Shown in pieces: positions 17,968-26,909 of a stretch of 64,000 nucleotides of DNA. The position numbers and the translations under genes were made by a program. Positions within the stretch are counted from its first letter, which is position 1, and each line of letters begins with the position of its first letter. The notes under the pieces were generated by a model, which saw only the letters and a list, made by a program, of their open reading frames with translations, was not told the origin of the DNA and ran no database searches. The stretch spans positions 1 to 64,000 of the forward strand of contig CAZDAW010000005.1 of NCBI GenBank assembly GCA_964503685.1, written 5' to 3'. The stretch comes from CAZDAW01 sp964503685. GTDB lineage: Bacteria > Chloroflexota > Anaerolineae > Anaerolineales > Anaerolineaceae.

Positions 17968-20001
17968 TCAATCCTGTTCTGTTGACTTCTTTTGATTTCC
18001 AAGCACCCGACATGCCTGTTCAATAATATTCTCGACCGTAAAACCGTATTTTTCGAACAATATTTTTGCCGGGGCCGAAGCGCCGTAACCTTCGATGCTG
18101 ATGCATGCCCCCTTATCGCCCACCCAGCGTTCCCAGCCCTGTCCAACTCCCGCTTCCACCGCCAGACGGGCAGTGATCTTTTCCGGCAATACCTGTTCAC
18201 GATATTGGGCGTCTTGGGCTGCAAATAACTCCCAGCTCGGAAAAGACACCAGCCGCACATTGATCCCTTCGGCGGCCAGTTTTGCCCCTGCCGTAATGAT
18301 CAAACCTACTTCCGAACCGGATGCCATTAATATCAAATCGGGGTCCTTTTCGCCCATATCGGCCAAAACATAGGCCCCTTTTTGCAGCCCGCTGGCAGGT
18401 GCGTAAATCGAGCGATCAATCGTCGGGACCGCCTGGCGCGTCAAAGCCAATAAAGTCGGGCCATTGCGTCGTTTGATCGCCGCCCGCCAGGCTTCAGCCG
18501 TTTCGTTTGCGTCAGCCGGCCGGATGACGACCAGATTGGGTATCGCCCGCAGCGCCGCCAGATGCTCCACGGGTTGGTGCGTCGGGCCATCTTCGCCGAG
18601 TCCGATACTGTCGTGCGTAAAAACCCAGATGCTGGGTAAATGAGATAGCGCTGAAACACGAATGGCTGGCCGCACATAATCCGAAAAAACAAGGAACGTG
18701 GCCGAATAGGGAATGACGCCGCCGTGAAAGTTCATTCCATTGACCAGCGAACCCATGCCATGTTCGCGAACACCAAAATGAATATAACGTCCCCCAGGAT
18801 TATCCGGTTGAAAAGCGCTGCTCCCGTCGATCCAGGTATTATTCGAAGGCGTCAAATCAGCCGAGCCGCCCACCAGTTCCGGAAGACAGCCCGCAATTGC
18901 GTTGATAACCTTCCCCGAAGCCGCCCGCGTCGCCATGCCCTTTTCATCAGCCGGGAATACCGGCAACGCTTTCTCCCAGCCCTCGGGCAATTCGCCCTTG
19001 ATTCGGCGTTGAAATTCTTTCGCCAGTTCAGGCGCCTTTTTCGCGAACGCTGCAACCTTCTCTTGCCATTCCTTTTCCTGTTCGATACCGCGTTCAATAG
19101 TTCTTCTGAAATGAGCCAGCGCTTCATCAGGGATATAAAACGCAGGTTCCAGCGGCCAGTTAAGTTTTTTCTTCGCTCCGGCTAATTCATCAGCCCCGGG
19201 GGGTTCTCCGTGCGCTTTTGCCGTATCCTGTCGGGTGGGTAAACCAAAACCGATATGCGTCCGGCACACGATCAATGACGGACGTGGATCTGCTTTTGCC
19301 TTCTGAATGGCGCTGTCAATTGCCTCAACATCGTTCCCGTCTTCAACGTTCAATACCTGCCACCCATAGGCTTCGAACCGCGCCCCGCGATTCTCGGTAA
19401 ACGCCAGATCCGTCGAGCCATCGATAGAAATACGATTATCGTCATACAGATAGATCAACTTACCCAGGCGCAGGTGTCCCGCTAACGACGCTGCTTCTGA
19501 GGCAACGCCCTCCATCAAATCCCCGTCGGTCACAATCCCATAGACGTAGTGATCAACAACCTCGCAACCTTCCTGATTGAATTCTTTTGCCAGGTGTGCT
19601 TCCGCGATTGCCATACCCACCCCGTTGGCAAATCCCTGCCCCAGCGGGCCGGTGGTTGTTTCAACGCCAGGCGTCATACCGGCTTCAGGATGCCCGGGCG
19701 TTTTACTGCCCCATTGCCTGAAGGCTTGTAAATCATCCATCGAAAGATCATAGCCAGTTAAGTACAACATCGAATATAATAAAGCCGATCCATGTCCACC
19801 GGAAAGGATAAAACGATCCCGATCGAACCATTTTGGATTCTTGGGGTTATGGCGTAAATGTCTCATCCAGATTGTATAGGCCAGGGCGGCTGCACCCATA
19901 GGCAAACCGGGATGTCCAGAATTGGCTTTCTGCACCGTATCGGCTGCTAAAAACCGGATTGTGTTGAGATACATTTGGATTGAATCTTTATTGTTAGACA
20001 T
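17968..20001 (-). CDS. tkt: transketolase
   Basis: A 677-residue thiamine-diphosphate enzyme that moves two-carbon units between sugar phosphates. Seen: KANSGHPGLPMGAA near 26, SGGHGSALLYS near 68, TGPLGQGFANGVGMA, the ThDP motif (DGDLMEGVASEAA to DDNRISIDG), and the C-terminal pyrimidine and transketolase-C domains (FGVREHGMGSLVNG, THDSIGLGEDGPTHQPVEHL). Length and motif order are normal. It is the first gene of tkt-rpiB-tal/pgi-glycerate kinase-dehydrogenase, giving a full non-oxidative pentose phosphate branch with the rest of the operon. Confidence 0.95.
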   Translation of the reverse strand: MSNNKDSIQMYLNTIRFLAADTVQKANSGHPGLPMGAAALAYTIWMRHLRHNPKNPKWFDRDRFILSGGHGSALLYSMLYLTGYDLSMDDLQAFRQWGSKTPGHPEAGMTPGVETTTGPLGQGFANGVGMAIAEAHLAKEFNQEGCEVVDHYVYGIVTDGDLMEGVASEAASLAGHLRLGKLIYLYDDNRISIDGSTDLAFTENRGARFEAYGWQVLNVEDGNDVEAIDSAIQKAKADPRPSLIVCRTHIGFGLPTRQDTAKAHGEPPGADELAGAKKKLNWPLEPAFYIPDEALAHFRRTIERGIEQEKEWQEKVAAFAKKAPELAKEFQRRIKGELPEGWEKALPVFPADEKGMATRAASGKVINAIAGCLPELVGGSADLTPSNNTWIDGSSAFQPDNPGGRYIHFGVREHGMGSLVNGMNFHGGVIPYSATFLVFSDYVRPAIRVSALSHLPSIWVFTHDSIGLGEDGPTHQPVEHLAALRAIPNLVVIRPADANETAEAWRAAIKRRNGPTLLALTRQAVPTIDRSIYAPASGLQKGAYVLADMGEKDPDLILMASGSEVGLIITAGAKLAAEGINVRLVSFPSWELFAAQDAQYREQVLPEKITARLAVEAGVGQGWERWVGDKGACISIEGYGASAPAKILFEKYGFTVENIIEQACRVLGNQKKSTEQD

Positions 20002-20106
20002 GGAAAACCTCGCGAAATAATTTGCTTATTTTACCATTTTTGTTGTATCGCCGCTCAATTATGGCCATACTTCATTGAAAAACACAACAAATTCAAGATT
20101 CGGGAA

Positions 20107-21105
20107 ATGGATATTCTATTCGCACTGATTGTTTCTATAACACTATGCTATTCCGCCGGAATCATTTATTCTTTGATGATCTACTGGATTGATCGTTATG
20201 AAAAAGAGCCCAGGATATTAATCGGCGTCGTTTTTCTCTGGGGAGCATTTGTAGCTATCTTTGGAGCGCTGATCATCGAGGTGATCTTCGATGTCGGAAT
20301 CGAGGCTTTTTCCCCATCCGAATTTGTCAGCGATATCATCGGCGGCTCGATCAGCGCCCCGTTTGCCGAAGAGATCATGAAATCATCTGCCGTTTTGCTG
20401 ATCTTCCTGCTTTTCAGAAAAGAATTCGACTCTATTCTGGATGGATTTGTTTACGCCAGCATCACCGGGCTGGGTTTCGCCGCGACCGAAAACGCACTCT
20501 ACGTATTAGGAAATTACTCTGAATTCGGTTGGAGCGGCCTGTTCTGCCTCTTCTTCATCCGGGCTATTCTGTGCGCCTGGGGACACCCGCTCTTTACTTC
20601 CCTGACCGGCATCGGACTGGCAATTTCCCGCAACAACCGTAATCCCGCCCTGAAGATATTCGCCCCGCTGGCGGGATTGAGTTTGGGAATGCTCCTTCAC
20701 GGACTCGCCAACGGCATGCTCATCGCCGCGAAGGATATTTCCGCGCTGGCCGGGAAAATCACTATCGAATGGGTCGGGTGGTTTGTCGTGCTGATCATCA
20801 TGCTGTTTGCCCTGATCAATGAAAAGCATTCGATGATCCAATACCTCAAAGAAGAAGTGGATAACGGTTTGCTCACGTTGCAGCAATACACTACCGCCTG
20901 TTCGCTCTTCAGACAATTCAGCGCCGGTATAAAATCAGCCAGACGCGGCAGTCTGAAATCAACGCGCCGCTTCTACCAGCTCTGCGGTGAACTGGCGCAG
21001 AAAAAAAAGCAACTCGCCCAGTTAGGCGAGGAAGGCGGTAATACACAGATTATTAACCAGTTGCGCGAAGAACTTACCCTTCTAAATTATCAGGCAATGA
21101 CCTGA
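20107..21105 (+). CDS. PrsW-family intramembrane protease
   Basis: A 332-residue polytopic membrane protein. Residues 1-240 hold about seven helices and the PrsW/CAAX-like motifs: EEIMK (Glu88, Glu89, Lys92), GFAATENALY (Glu128), GHPLFTS (His160) and LLHGLANG (His198). PrsW proteins cut membrane proteins such as anti-sigma factors. The C-terminal ~90 residues form a charged cytoplasmic helical tail (GELAQKKKQLAQLGEEGG) longer than in PrsW itself. It is divergent from tkt and no anti-sigma factor lies nearby, so its target is unknown. Confidence 0.8.
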   Translation: MDILFALIVSITLCYSAGIIYSLMIYWIDRYEKEPRILIGVVFLWGAFVAIFGALIIEVIFDVGIEAFSPSEFVSDIIGGSISAPFAEEIMKSSAVLLIFLLFRKEFDSILDGFVYASITGLGFAATENALYVLGNYSEFGWSGLFCLFFIRAILCAWGHPLFTSLTGIGLAISRNNRNPALKIFAPLAGLSLGMLLHGLANGMLIAAKDISALAGKITIEWVGWFVVLIIMLFALINEKHSMIQYLKEEVDNGLLTLQQYTTACSLFRQFSAGIKSARRGSLKSTRRFYQLCGELAQKKKQLAQLGEEGGNTQIINQLREELTLLNYQAMT

Positions 21106-21114
21106 CTTTATACA

Positions 21115-21906
21115 TCAGCCTAATAATTCACCGGATATCACCGTCACAGCCTGACCGGCAATCACCACCCGGTCGCCGGCAAGGCGCACTTTAATTTCTC
21201 CACCCCGGCTGGACGCCTGGAATGCATGCATTTCGTTTTTCCCTAATTTATTCGCCCAATACGGCGTCAGGCTGCAATGCGCCGAACCGGTAACCGGGTC
21301 TTCATTGATCCCGACTGCCGGAGCGAAAAAACGCGATACAAAATCATATTCACGCATCGAAGATGTACTGGTCACAATCACCCCTCTTGTTTTTACCTTC
21401 GCCAGACGAGTGAAATCAGGCTGCATATTGCGGACAAGTTCTTCGCTGGCGACCTCGATAAAATAATCCGTTTTGTCCCACCCAATAAAACTGGGAGCAA
21501 CGCCCAAAGCTTCGAGTAAATCAGGCGGCGGGGAAACTCTCTCAACATTTTGCGCCGGGAAATTAAGCTTCACCCACTGACCTTCACGCGTTGAGGTCAA
21601 AAGACCGCTGCGAGTATAAAACCGAATCATCTCTTGGGGTTCAACTATGCCCGCTTCCCACAGCACGTGAGCGCTTGCCAGGGTGGCATGCCCACACAAA
21701 TCAACTTCTACTCTGGGCGTGAACCAGCGTAAGCGATAACCATCTCCTTCAGCAAGCAGGAAGGCAGTTTCTGAAAGATTCATTTCAGCGGCAACCGCCT
21801 GCATCCAGTGATCCGGTTGCGCCTCTGCCAATAAACACACTGCCGCCGGATTCCCGGCGTATGGGAAATGTGTAAATGCATCAGCCTGAAAGAATGGCGT
21901 TTTCAT
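21115..21906 (-). CDS. PhzF-family isomerase
   Basis: A 263-residue protein of the PhzF/diaminopimelate-epimerase-like fold. Seen: FPYAGNPAAVCL near residue 16, LSETAFLL with the catalytic-type Glu near 45, VDLCGHATLASAHVLW, and DPVTGSAHCSLTPYW in the second half. Both halves and normal length are present. The family includes phenazine biosynthesis isomerase but most members have no known substrate, and there are no phenazine genes nearby. ATG at 21906 is preferred over an upstream TTG; no ribosome site is seen. Confidence 0.87.
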   Translation of the reverse strand: MKTPFFQADAFTHFPYAGNPAAVCLLAEAQPDHWMQAVAAEMNLSETAFLLAEGDGYRLRWFTPRVEVDLCGHATLASAHVLWEAGIVEPQEMIRFYTRSGLLTSTREGQWVKLNFPAQNVERVSPPPDLLEALGVAPSFIGWDKTDYFIEVASEELVRNMQPDFTRLAKVKTRGVIVTSTSSMREYDFVSRFFAPAVGINEDPVTGSAHCSLTPYWANKLGKNEMHAFQASSRGGEIKVRLAGDRVVIAGQAVTVISGELLG

Positions 21907-22095
21907 GAGCAAATTTTATCATGAATCCCATGATTCTGGTTCACGGGCTAAACCAAATATTAACGATATTGCGGTATAATGCAATTCCACGTTGGATAAC
22001 AATTACGCTATATTACGATAAAAAATAGCAAAACAAACGTAGATAACCTTCGTGGAAAGACAAAATTACCCTGACTGCCTTTCTCGGAGGATTAC

Positions 22096-22959
22096 ATGCA
22101 AATTGTTACAGACCGTGGCATGGATTTGACGCCAGATCAAATGAAAGATCTGTCCATCCATTTTATTCCCCTGACTTTTACCCTGGACGGGAAATCATAT
22201 CGGAGCGGCGTGGATATCCAACCCGAAGAGTTTTACCGCCTGCTGGAATCCACCAGCAGCATGCCCACCACCACCCAGCCCTCTCCCGGCGAATTCGCCG
22301 AACTGTATCGGAAAATTGCCAAAGAAGACCCGGAGATTTTATCCATCCACATCTCTTCTGGCTTGAGCGGGACATTCAATACAGCTCGCCTGGGCGCAGA
22401 ACTGGTTCCCGAAGCCAGAGTTGATGTCATTGACACAAAAACTTTATCCGGCGCTGAAGGCTGGCAGGTTCAGGCTGCCGCCCTGGCCGCCAGAGCAGGC
22501 TGGAGCAAACCGCGAATTATCGACCTCCTTCAAAAAATCAGCGACGTCTCTGATACAATCTTTACCCTGAAAACGTTGAAATACCTGATTCACGGGGGAA
22601 GGATCAGTCACATCAAGGGATTGCTGGCTACCATGCTGAACATTAAACCCCTTATTGGCGTCGAAAAAGTTCACGGCGTCTATGTACAAAAAGGCCAGGA
22701 ATTTACGCTCAACAGCGCCATTGCAAAAATCAGCGAAACGATTTCGCATCAGTATTTGCCCGGCAGCAATCTTCGTGCACAAATTTTCCACGGAAACAAC
22801 CCCGCCGGCGCGGCCTTGCTCAAAGAAAAGATGGATGCGTTGTTCAATTGCGCCTGGCTGCCAACCGGCGTCATTGCCCCGGTTCTCGGAGCACATACCG
22901 GCCCCGGGCTGGTTGGCGTCGTTTTTGCCCTTGCTGCCAATTTTCCTGCCCTTCCGTAA
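22096..22959 (+). CDS. DegV family fatty-acid-binding protein
   Basis: A 287-residue soluble DegV protein. Seen: VTDRGMDLTPDQ at the start, PTTTQPSPGEFAELY near residue 56, HISSGLSGTFNTARLGAE near 80, KTLKYLIHGGRISHIKG near 157, and HTGPGLVGVVF near the end. Family members bind a single fatty acid, and in Firmicutes they present it to fatty-acid kinase (FakB role). No FakA is seen here. GGAGG precedes the ATG. A TATAAT at 21975-21980 is a possible -10. Confidence 0.9.
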   Translation: MQIVTDRGMDLTPDQMKDLSIHFIPLTFTLDGKSYRSGVDIQPEEFYRLLESTSSMPTTTQPSPGEFAELYRKIAKEDPEILSIHISSGLSGTFNTARLGAELVPEARVDVIDTKTLSGAEGWQVQAAALAARAGWSKPRIIDLLQKISDVSDTIFTLKTLKYLIHGGRISHIKGLLATMLNIKPLIGVEKVHGVYVQKGQEFTLNSAIAKISETISHQYLPGSNLRAQIFHGNNPAGAALLKEKMDALFNCAWLPTGVIAPVLGAHTGPGLVGVVFALAANFPALP

Positions 22960-22991
22960 TGACTGCCAACAGGATATAATAAAACACCTTC

Positions 22992-23025
22992 ACCTGCTGC
23001 GAGAATTATGCAGCAGGTCGCTTTT
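22992..23025 (+). terminator. stem-loop terminator after the DegV gene
   Basis: Inverted repeat ACCTGCTGC (22992-23000) and GCAGCAGGT (23010-23018) with a nine-base loop, followed by CGCTTTT. It lies between the DegV and HAD genes; the T-tract is short. Confidence 0.55.
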
Positions 23026-23064
23026 AAGAACATCGCAATTCGTTAATCATGGAGTGGTGAAAAA

Positions 23065-23742
23065 ATGGATACAATCGCAGTTCTCTGGGATCTGGACGGT
23101 GTGCTGGTCGATACCCAGGAACTTCATTATCGTTCTTTTGAGGAAAGCCTGATCAAATTCAACCTGCCATTTCCCCGAGAGAACTACGCTGCCTTATTCG
23201 GGAAAAACAACGCCGGAGTCATTGCCTCCGTTCTCGGAAAGACGCCCACTCCAGAACTTGTTGACAAAATCACCGCAGAAAAAGAAAAATGGTTTCTCGC
23301 CCACCTGAAGGAATACGCATCTTTATTTCCTGGCGTACTCGATTGGCTGTCAGGGTTGAGAACCATGAGCATCAAACAGGCGATTGCCTCATCAGCGCCC
23401 TATTTGACAATTGATCCCCTGATTGATCAATTTAATATCCGGACTTACTTCGATAAAATCGTTTCCGGTTATTACCTGCCCAGTAAACCAGACCCGGCCG
23501 TTTATCTGGAAGCCGCCAGACAGCTCGAAGTCGATCCAAAACATTGCCTCGTCATTGAAGATGCCATCGTCGGCGTCGAAGGCGCACATGCAGCCGGAAT
23601 GAAGTGCCTCGGTGTATTGACAACCAATTCCGCCGAAGATATGAAAAAAGCTGACTGCTTGATAACCCGCCTCGACCAGATGCAGCCAGATGCAATTTTC
23701 GATCTGCTTAAACGCGACAATTCCGAAATCCGCGCCGGTTGA
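23065..23742 (+). CDS. HAD-family sugar phosphatase / phosphoglucomutase-like
   Basis: A 225-residue HAD hydrolase with a helical cap. Motif I DLDGVLVDT (nucleophile and acid Asp) is near residue 10, motif II Ser in IASSAPYLT near 111, motif III Lys in SKPDPAVYLEAA near 147, and motif IV VIEDAIVGVEGAHAAGM near 167. The pattern fits the beta-phosphoglucomutase/small-sugar phosphatase subgroup. Substrate is unknown. GGAGTGG precedes the ATG. It sits between DegV and the SorC regulator with no clear functional tie. Confidence 0.87.
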   Translation: MDTIAVLWDLDGVLVDTQELHYRSFEESLIKFNLPFPRENYAALFGKNNAGVIASVLGKTPTPELVDKITAEKEKWFLAHLKEYASLFPGVLDWLSGLRTMSIKQAIASSAPYLTIDPLIDQFNIRTYFDKIVSGYYLPSKPDPAVYLEAARQLEVDPKHCLVIEDAIVGVEGAHAAGMKCLGVLTTNSAEDMKKADCLITRLDQMQPDAIFDLLKRDNSEIRAG

Positions 23743-23885
23743 GTATTTCCAAAACTTGCCCCAATCAATCTATTGCTATTCAGACAGTGCTGTGATATGA
23801 TATCAGTTAAGTGATATTTATTGCACAGTTTGTAATTAATTTCACATCAAATGAGCACAGATAAATCTTTCGGGAAATAACGTTG

Positions 23886-24845
23886 ATGATCAAAAACACA
23901 GATTACAGAGACGCCAGATTGATCAGCCGGGTACTGACCCTTTATTACATGGAAAATCTGTACCAATCGGAAATCGCCCGAACACTCGGACTTTCCACAG
24001 CAAAAGTGAACCGCATTCTGAAATCGGCCCGCAATCAGGGCATGGTCGAAGTTAAGATTCATGCGCCCTATCAAAATTTATTTGACCTTGAAAGGGCTCT
24101 GCAGGAACGCGCAGGCATTGCCGAGGCAGTCGTCATCCCAAGGCTGGCAGATGATGACGCGACAGTCTTCCGAACGCTTGGCCAGGCAGCCGCTTCCCAT
24201 CTCATGGAGCACATCCAAGACGGAGACACAATTTGCATCAGCGGCGGCCGCGCCTTATACGAAATGGTGCAGGCAGTTGAACCATGCAGCTTCAGCCGGG
24301 TGCGCGTTGTACCGGGCGTCGGCGGCGTTCAGGGGTGTTACCACACCGATACCAATAGCCTCGCTGCAGAATTGGCGAAAAGGTTAGGCGGGCGAGCTTA
24401 CCAGTTGCATGCGCCGGCTTTTGTCGATACCCCCGCCGAAAAAGAGACCATCTGTAACATTCGCCATGTCAAAGAAGTTCTGGAAATAGCCCGCCAGGCT
24501 CAAATTGCCCTGGTCGGCGTGGGTAACATAACCCCTGAAGCTTCCAGTTATCTTCACTTCACTTCGCTTCCTCCTGCCGAATTACAGGAAGTCATCACCA
24601 AAGAGGACGGTGCAGGCGAGATCCTTGCCCAGATTTTCAACTCAAAAGGGCAGCCCTGCGCCCTCGATTATGCCAGCCGCACAATTGGGCTCAACCTCAC
24701 CGACCTCTACGCCATCCCGTTAACCATTGGCGTGGCCGCCTTGAATCGCAAAGCGGGTTCATTAGCTGCTGCCTTGCGCGGCCGCTATCTCAAAACACTC
24801 ATCACCGATGAATCGACCGCCAAAGAAATTCTTGACAATTTCTAA
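23886..24845 (+). CDS. SorC/DeoR-type transcriptional regulator
   Basis: A 319-residue regulator. A helix-turn-helix at about residues 20-45 (YQSEIARTLGLSTAKVNRIL) is followed by a SorC sugar-binding domain (VVIPRLADDD, DTICISGGRALYEMV, RVVPGVGGV, IALVGVGNI, RTIGLNLTDLYAIPLTIGVA). Family members bind phosphorylated sugars or similar metabolites and control adjacent catabolic operons. It ends 26 bases before the E1alpha gene and is likely co-transcribed with or controls that dehydrogenase operon. The frame opens with TTG one codon upstream; ATG at 23886 is chosen. Confidence 0.88.
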   Translation: MIKNTDYRDARLISRVLTLYYMENLYQSEIARTLGLSTAKVNRILKSARNQGMVEVKIHAPYQNLFDLERALQERAGIAEAVVIPRLADDDATVFRTLGQAAASHLMEHIQDGDTICISGGRALYEMVQAVEPCSFSRVRVVPGVGGVQGCYHTDTNSLAAELAKRLGGRAYQLHAPAFVDTPAEKETICNIRHVKEVLEIARQAQIALVGVGNITPEASSYLHFTSLPPAELQEVITKEDGAGEILAQIFNSKGQPCALDYASRTIGLNLTDLYAIPLTIGVAALNRKAGSLAAALRGRYLKTLITDESTAKEILDNF

Positions 24846-24871
24846 ACCACCATTCAAAGAGAGTTCGCTTT

Positions 24872-25903
24872 ATGCCAACAGCCGTATCAAAAGTTCAAGA
24901 AGAATTGAAATTGGACGAAAAAATCAGGCGACGCTTGTTAGCTGAGTTACCGCCGGAGAAATTAATCTGGATGCTTGAAAAAATGTACCTGACTCGGCAT
25001 TTCGAAGAAAACGCCGAAAATCTCTACACCCGCGGTCTGGTGCATGGCACCATGCATTTATCCATCGGCATGGAGGCTTCGCCGGTCGGCAGCATCGCCG
25101 CCCTGCGCGATAACGATTTGATCATTCACCATCACCGCGGCCACGGTCATACCATTGCCAAGGGCGCCGATATCGTTTTAATGATGGCCGAATTTTTGGG
25201 CAAGGAGCCCGGCCTGTGCCGCGGTCGCGGCGGTTCAATGCACATCGCCGATATCCCTGGCGGCAACCTGGGCGCAACCGGCGTAGTCGGCGCCGGCATA
25301 CCCACCGCCGTGGGAATTGGTCTCGCCTTGCACATGCGCCGCACAGATAAGGTATTGTTGGCCTTCTTTGGCGACGGCGCAGCTAACGAAGGTGAATTTC
25401 ACGAATCGCTCAATCTGGCTTCCATCTGGAACCTTCCCATCGTCTTCATCTGCGATAACAACCAGTACGGTATGTCGATGTCCGTAGAAAGATCGATGAA
25501 CATCAAACATATTGCACAGCGCAGCGCCGCCTACAATATTCCCGGTGTAACCGTTGACGGCAACGATGTTCTCGCAGTCTATAACGCCGTTTCAGACGCC
25601 ATCTCCCGCGCCCGCACCGGCGGCGGCCCATCGCTGGTAGAAAATCTCACCTACCGTTGGCGGGGGCATTCCAAGAGCGATCGCAATCTTTACCGCACGC
25701 CTGAAGAGATCGCCGAATGGCAGCAATTTGATCCCATCAAACGGTTTGCAAAAGTATTGCTGGATGCAAAAATCCTGACCGCCGAAGAAATCGAAACAAT
25801 CGACAAAAAAGCGCAGGAAACAATCAACCAGGCCGCAGAATTAGCGCTTACCTATCCCGAACCGTCTCCCGAAAACCTGGAAGCAGAGGTGTACGCTCCA
25901 TGA
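24872..25903 (+). CDS. 2-oxoacid/acetoin dehydrogenase E1 alpha subunit
   Basis: A 343-residue ThDP-dependent E1 alpha chain. Seen: HGTMHLSIGMEA near 59, HHHRGHGHTIAKGAD near 88, GRGGSMHIAD, and the ThDP motif GDGAANEGEF to CDNN near 170-200. This is the pyruvate/acetoin dehydrogenase type, which decarboxylates the substrate and passes the acyl group to the lipoyl arm of E2. With the SorC regulator upstream the acetoin (AcoA) reading is as plausible as pyruvate. It overlaps the E1 beta start by four bases. Confidence 0.9.
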   Translation: MPTAVSKVQEELKLDEKIRRRLLAELPPEKLIWMLEKMYLTRHFEENAENLYTRGLVHGTMHLSIGMEASPVGSIAALRDNDLIIHHHRGHGHTIAKGADIVLMMAEFLGKEPGLCRGRGGSMHIADIPGGNLGATGVVGAGIPTAVGIGLALHMRRTDKVLLAFFGDGAANEGEFHESLNLASIWNLPIVFICDNNQYGMSMSVERSMNIKHIAQRSAAYNIPGVTVDGNDVLAVYNAVSDAISRARTGGGPSLVENLTYRWRGHSKSDRNLYRTPEEIAEWQQFDPIKRFAKVLLDAKILTAEEIETIDKKAQETINQAAELALTYPEPSPENLEAEVYAP

Positions 25904-26907
25904 CCCCAACGCATTCAACTCAAAGAGAAATCACTTATCTGGAGGCGCTTCGCGAAGCAATGACGCAAGAAATGCGCCGCGACCGCGACGTCTTTCTGAT
26001 GGGTGAAGATGTCGGCGTTTATGGCGGCGCTTTCGGAGTCAGCAAAGGGATGCTCGAAGAGTTTGGCCCGGAACGCGTCCGCGATACTCCCATCTCTGAG
26101 GCAGCCATTGCCGGCGCTGCAACCGGCGCGGCATTGATGGGCATGCGTCCGATCATCGAATCGATGTTCATGGACTTCGTTACCATTATGATGAATCAGA
26201 TGGTCAATCAGGCAGCCAAAATTCGCTTCATGTTTGGCGGCAAAGCCAGCGTTCCCATGGTGTTGCGCGCCCCAGCCGGATCTGGCACCGGGGCCGCCGC
26301 CCAACACAGCCAGTCGTTGGAAGCCTGGTTTATTGCTACACCGGGCATCAAAGTTGTCGCTCCATCTACGCCTTACGACGTCAAAGGGCTTCTGGTCGCC
26401 TCGATCCGCGATAACAACCCGGTGTTATTCATGGAACATAAACTGCTCTACCGCGTCAAAGGCGAAGTACCCCAAGATCTTTACACGATTCCGCTGGGCA
26501 AAGCGGAAATCAAAAGAGAGGGGAAAGACTTGACGATTATCGCGTATTCCATCATGGTTCCCCGTGCGCTCGAAGCCGCCGGGCAGCTTGCAAAAGAAGG
26601 TATCGAGGTAGAAGTGGTCGATCCGCGAACATTGAAGCCCCTGGACACTGAAACGATATTCAAGTCAGTATCCAAAACCGGGCGCGTCCTCATCGTTCAC
26701 GAAGCGCCATTGACCGGCGGTTTTGGCGGCGAGCTTGCCGCCCTCATTGCCGGCGGCGAGGCCTTTGACCGTCTCGACGCCCCCATCATTCGCTTGGCAG
26801 GCAAGGATATTCCCATACCCTATAACCGCATCCTCGAACGCGCCGCAATCCCCCAGGTAGAAGATATCGTCGCCAGGGCGCGCATGCTCGCCGTTGAGGG
26901 AAGATAA
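25900..26907 (+). CDS. 2-oxoacid/acetoin dehydrogenase E1 beta subunit
   Basis: A 335-residue E1 beta chain pairing with the upstream alpha chain. Seen: LREAMTQEMRRD, FLMGEDVGVYGGAF near 31, DTPISEAAIAGAATGAAL near 64, FMDFVTIMMNQ, and the C-terminal EVVDPRTLKPLD block, all normal for the transketolase-pyrimidine plus C-terminal domains. The beta chain helps form the ThDP active site. It starts in an ATGA overlap with E1 alpha and ends two bases before E2. Confidence 0.92.
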   Translation: MTPTHSTQREITYLEALREAMTQEMRRDRDVFLMGEDVGVYGGAFGVSKGMLEEFGPERVRDTPISEAAIAGAATGAALMGMRPIIESMFMDFVTIMMNQMVNQAAKIRFMFGGKASVPMVLRAPAGSGTGAAAQHSQSLEAWFIATPGIKVVAPSTPYDVKGLLVASIRDNNPVLFMEHKLLYRVKGEVPQDLYTIPLGKAEIKREGKDLTIIAYSIMVPRALEAAGQLAKEGIEVEVVDPRTLKPLDTETIFKSVSKTGRVLIVHEAPLTGGFGGELAALIAGGEAFDRLDAPIIRLAGKDIPIPYNRILERAAIPQVEDIVARARMLAVEGR

Positions 26908-26909
26908 CC

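Noticed and set aside
17961..18260. N-terminal extension of rpiB by about 100 residues
   Set aside because: The extension lies wholly inside the transketolase gene and RpiB is normally about 150 residues.
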